Under the pieces are notes generated by a model that made no database searches, had not been told where the DNA came from, and worked only from the letters and a program-made list of their open reading frames with translations. Below are positions 6,425-8,039 of a DNA stretch of 8,039 bases, piece by piece. The DNA comes from an uncultured Rhodospirillaceae bacterium. GTDB lineage: Bacteria > Pseudomonadota > Alphaproteobacteria > RF32 > CAG-239. The stretch lies in contig OMQE01000060.1 in NCBI GenBank assembly GCA_900313155.1, positions 1 through 8,039 on the forward strand, read 5' to 3'. Numbering within the stretch: the stretch's first letter is position 1; each line of letters opens with the position of its first letter. The position numbers were made by a program, and so were the translations under genes.

Positions 6425-7066
6425 CTAACCTTTTTTCTTGAAGCTGATTTTACTTTCCTGTCCTTTGAGTAAGCGCGCAATATTGGCGTGATGGCGCACA
6501 ATAATCAACACGGCCAAGGCACTGTAAAACACCGCATATATCGGCGGGCACATAAAATAGGCGATAACCGGCATAGCGGCTGCCGCTGTTAAAGCTGACA
6601 AAGAAGAATAGCGGAAGGCAAAAGCCATAATCAGCCAAATCCCCAAAGCAACCAACGCAACCAAAGGCTGTGTCATTAAAATAAAGCCAAATGCCGAAGC
6701 CACCCCTTTGCCGCCTTTGAATTTGAGCCAAATCGGAAAATTATGTCCCAAAACACCGAATGTGCCGGCAACAACCGAAGCTAAATCTTGCAAATTAAGC
6801 GGTTGTCCGTCAAACTGTGCAATATCCAAACTTGGCGAAAATTGATGAGCTGCATAGGCCGCCAACCCGGCTTTAAACGCATCTAATATCACCGTTAAAA
6901 GCGCCAACCATTTGTTGCCGGTGCGCAAAACATTGGTGGCGCCGATGTTGCCTGAACCGATTTTGCGAATATCGCCGTAGCCGGCCAAATAGCACAAAAC
7001 CAAACCGAACGGTATTGAACCGGCTAAATAACCGCCGATGGCGCAAATCAATAACAATAAAATCAT
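6425..7066 (-). CDS. plsY: Acyl-phosphate:glycerol-3-phosphate acyltransferase PlsY
   Basis: PlsY is an inner-membrane enzyme that moves the acyl group from acyl phosphate to the 1-position of glycerol 3-phosphate, the first committed step of phospholipid synthesis; the acyl phosphate is made by PlsX. The 213 residues fit the family. The motifs are SIPFG (17-21), GSGNIGATNVLR (37-48), the LDAFKAG segment (61-67) and GHNFPIWLKFKGGKGVA (107-123), which carry the acyl-phosphate and glycerol-phosphate binding residues. Hydrophobic segments near 1-28, 52-74, 95-113, 127-151 and 158-190 agree with the five-span topology. The tail RHHANIARLLKGQE (191-204) is also typical. The ATG has GGAGG nine bases upstream. 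It is the first gene of a likely plsY-dprA-topA operon; pyrC, often upstream of plsY in alphaproteobacteria, is replaced here by divergent pyrH. Confidence 0.97.
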   Translation of the reverse strand: MILLLLICAIGGYLAGSIPFGLVLCYLAGYGDIRKIGSGNIGATNVLRTGNKWLALLTVILDAFKAGLAAYAAHQFSPSLDIAQFDGQPLNLQDLASVVAGTFGVLGHNFPIWLKFKGGKGVASAFGFILMTQPLVALVALGIWLIMAFAFRYSSLSALTAAAAMPVIAYFMCPPIYAVFYSALAVLIIVRHHANIARLLKGQESKISFKKKG

Positions 7067-7075
7067 TTTTTTAGT

Positions 7076-7080
7076 CCTCC
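7076..7080 (-). promoter_or_regulatory. Ribosome binding site of plsY
   Basis: A perfect GGAGG on the minus strand lies nine bases before the plsY ATG. Confidence 0.8.
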
Positions 7081-7098
7081 GGAATTAAATTTGCTTTA

Positions 7099-7127
7099 TT
7101 TGTAAGCAAAAATAATCAAAATTTCAA
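7099..7127 (-). promoter_or_regulatory. Candidate promoter of the plsY-dprA-topA operon
   Basis: On the minus strand TTGAAA (7127-7122) is followed after 17 bases by TACAAA (7104-7099), giving a leader of about 26 bases before plsY. A seven-base inverted repeat, TTTGCTT (7090-7096) and AAGCAAA (7104-7110), brackets the -10 and the start point and could be an operator. On the plus strand, facing pyrH, I see only a poor pair: TTTACA (7142-7147) and TAAAAT (7168-7173), 20 bases apart. Confidence 0.45.
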
Positions 7128-7227
7128 CCTAAATTTAACACTTTACAAATAATCTGCTGAAAACCTTTAAAATAATGATGACAAAGCAAATAAATCGGCT
7201 AACATACAAGCAGATTTTTTTGCAAAA

Positions 7228-7233
7228 AGAGGG
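7228..7233 (+). promoter_or_regulatory. Ribosome binding site that sets the pyrH start
   Basis: AGAGGG lies four bases before the ATG at 7238. The in-frame ATG at 7175 has no such site, which favours the shorter protein. Confidence 0.75.
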
Positions 7234-7237
7234 AATA

Positions 7238-7948
7238 ATGACACCTGTATATAAGCGAATTTTGCTCAAACTTTCCGGCGAAGGCATGGCCGGTGATGCA
7301 AAAACGGGCATAGATATGGCACTGACTGATAAGTTAGCTGCCGATATTGCCCGTGTTGTGCGCGCAGGTGTGGAAGTGTGCGTGGTTGTTGGTGGCGGTA
7401 ATTTTTTCCGCGGTGCAAAAAATGCGGCGGCAACCATGGACCGCAGTGTGGCCGACCAAATTGGTATGATGGCAACGGTGATGAATGCTTTGGCATTGCG
7501 TTCGGCGTTACAGAATCAAGGAATTAAAGCAACGGTTTATTCCGGTTTTCCGGTTCCGAAAGCATGTCAGTCGTATCAATTTGAAAAGGCGATGAATTCG
7601 CTTGAAAACGGTGAAACGTTGATTTTTGCCGGAGGAACGGGAAGCCCGTATTTTACGACCGATTCCGGTGCAACGTTGCGAGCAGTGGAAATGCATTGTG
7701 ATGTTTTGATGAAAGCAACGCAGGTAGATGGTGTATATAGTGCCGACCCGCGCACTAATCCGTCGGCAGAACGTTATGACGAAATAAGCTATGCTGAAGT
7801 GTTGGATAAGCGCTTGCAGGTAATGGATTTAACTGCGGTGGCAATGGCGAGCGATAATAAATTGCCGATTATGGTGTTTGCGCTCAAAGAAAAAGATGCT
7901 TTGTTCAAAGCTGTTTGCGGGGATATCAAACGAACGATTATCAAATAA
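7238..7948 (+). CDS. pyrH: Uridylate kinase (UMP kinase) PyrH
   Basis: PyrH phosphorylates UMP to UDP with ATP in pyrimidine nucleotide synthesis. It is a hexamer of the amino-acid-kinase fold, typically activated by GTP and inhibited by UTP. The 236 residues match the family (E. coli 241). Motifs are KLSGE (11-15) for phosphate binding, GGGNFFRG (52-59), the ADQIGMMATVMNA helix (72-84) that binds UMP, GGTGSPYFTTD (132-142), DGVYSADP (164-171) at the nucleotide site and VMDLTAVAM (195-203). I choose the ATG at 7238 because an AGAGGG site precedes it and the protein aligns with the family there; starting at 7175 would add 21 unlike residues. pyrH is followed after 14 bases by frr, the usual partner. 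The expected rpsB-tsf pair is not upstream, since plsY is divergent at that side. Confidence 0.97.
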   Translation: MTPVYKRILLKLSGEGMAGDAKTGIDMALTDKLAADIARVVRAGVEVCVVVGGGNFFRGAKNAAATMDRSVADQIGMMATVMNALALRSALQNQGIKATVYSGFPVPKACQSYQFEKAMNSLENGETLIFAGGTGSPYFTTDSGATLRAVEMHCDVLMKATQVDGVYSADPRTNPSAERYDEISYAEVLDKRLQVMDLTAVAMASDNKLPIMVFALKEKDALFKAVCGDIKRTIIK

Positions 7949-7952
7949 ATAT

Positions 7953-7957
7953 GAGGG
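7953..7957 (+). promoter_or_regulatory. Ribosome binding site that sets the frr start
   Basis: GAGGG lies five bases before the ATG at 7963. An in-frame ATG at 7951 starts upstream of this site and so is not preferred. Confidence 0.7.
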
Positions 7958-7962
7958 ATGAC

Positions 7963-8039
7963 ATGGATTACAATACATTAAAAACAGATACCACGGGACG
8001 TATGGAAAAAACTTTGGAGGCGATGAAGGCGGATTTGTC
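7963..8039 (+). CDS. frr: Ribosome recycling factor, N-terminal fragment; 3' end outside window
   Basis: RRF splits post-termination ribosomes together with EF-G. Only 25 codons and two bases are in the window, beginning MDYNTLKTDTTGRMEKTLEA. This fits the first helix of RRF, which typically reads as a short acidic start, then a basic-polar helix with an ALEALK-like stretch before the conserved LRTGRAS motif (not reached here). The call rests mostly on position: frr follows pyrH directly in most bacteria. The start is set by GAGGG five bases upstream. The gene lies 14 bases after the pyrH stop and is surely co-transcribed with it. Confidence 0.87.
   Translation, partial: MDYNTLKTDTTGRMEKTLEAMKADL

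Noticed and set aside
6421..6501. Longer dprA starting at the ATG at 6501, giving 401 residues
   Set aside because: It would overlap plsY by 77 bases and its added residues are an out-of-frame reading of the plsY end. The GTG at 6420, four bases after the plsY stop, gives the normal 374 residues.
7175..7237. pyrH starting at ATG 7175 with 21 extra residues
   Set aside because: No ribosome binding site precedes it, the extra residues do not resemble UMP kinases, and AGAGGG sits correctly before the ATG at 7238.
434..7280. Recurring TTTCCGG/TGCCGG words considered as DNA uptake sequences, given the presence of dprA
   Set aside because: They fall mostly inside coding frames (for example Leu-Ser-Gly in uvrA and pyrH) and no longer common word was evident by eye. 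A word-count against the whole genome would be needed to reopen this.
1..8039. Mobile element, CRISPR, toxin-antitoxin or defence system
   Set aside because: No transposase, integrase, direct-repeat array, tRNA-borne attachment site or small paired genes were seen; every long frame except one is a core housekeeping gene.

Overview
The window looks like a chromosomal housekeeping segment from an AT-leaning proteobacterium, most likely an alphaproteobacterium. That placement is an inference from three things: the plsY-dprA-topA order, which is the usual alphaproteobacterial arrangement; the sequence style of IF1, UvrA and TrxB; and clear Shine-Dalgarno sites and -35/-10-like promoters. No rRNA or marker gene fixes the taxon. 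I see no tRNA, insertion sequence, prophage, CRISPR array or defence system.

Layout, left to right. (1) The C-terminal 256 codons of uvrA (+, cut by the window edge) are followed by a 193-bp gap holding a nested pair of inverted repeats. (2) trxB (+) runs into a hairpin terminator shared with the gene facing it. (3) On the minus strand is a 149-codon gene I do not recognise, with its own promoter and terminator. (4) infA (-) has its own terminator and probably its own promoter. (5) plsY, dprA and topA (-) are tightly packed and apparently co-transcribed from a promoter upstream of plsY. (6) Divergent from plsY are pyrH (+) and the first 25 codons of frr (+), which runs off the window.

Functionally these are core genes: nucleotide excision repair (UvrA), thioredoxin recycling (TrxB), translation initiation and ribosome recycling (IF1, RRF), supercoil relaxation (TopA), single-strand DNA handling and natural transformation (DprA), the first acyl transfer of phospholipid synthesis (PlsY), and UMP phosphorylation (PyrH). 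The departures from textbook order are infA directly behind topA where rnr is often found, and pyrH-frr without rpsB-tsf in front.

I found no convincing new biological system. The best leads are the unrecognised 149-residue protein with its SD-less leader and four-codon upstream reading frame, and the nested inverted repeats between uvrA and trxB.
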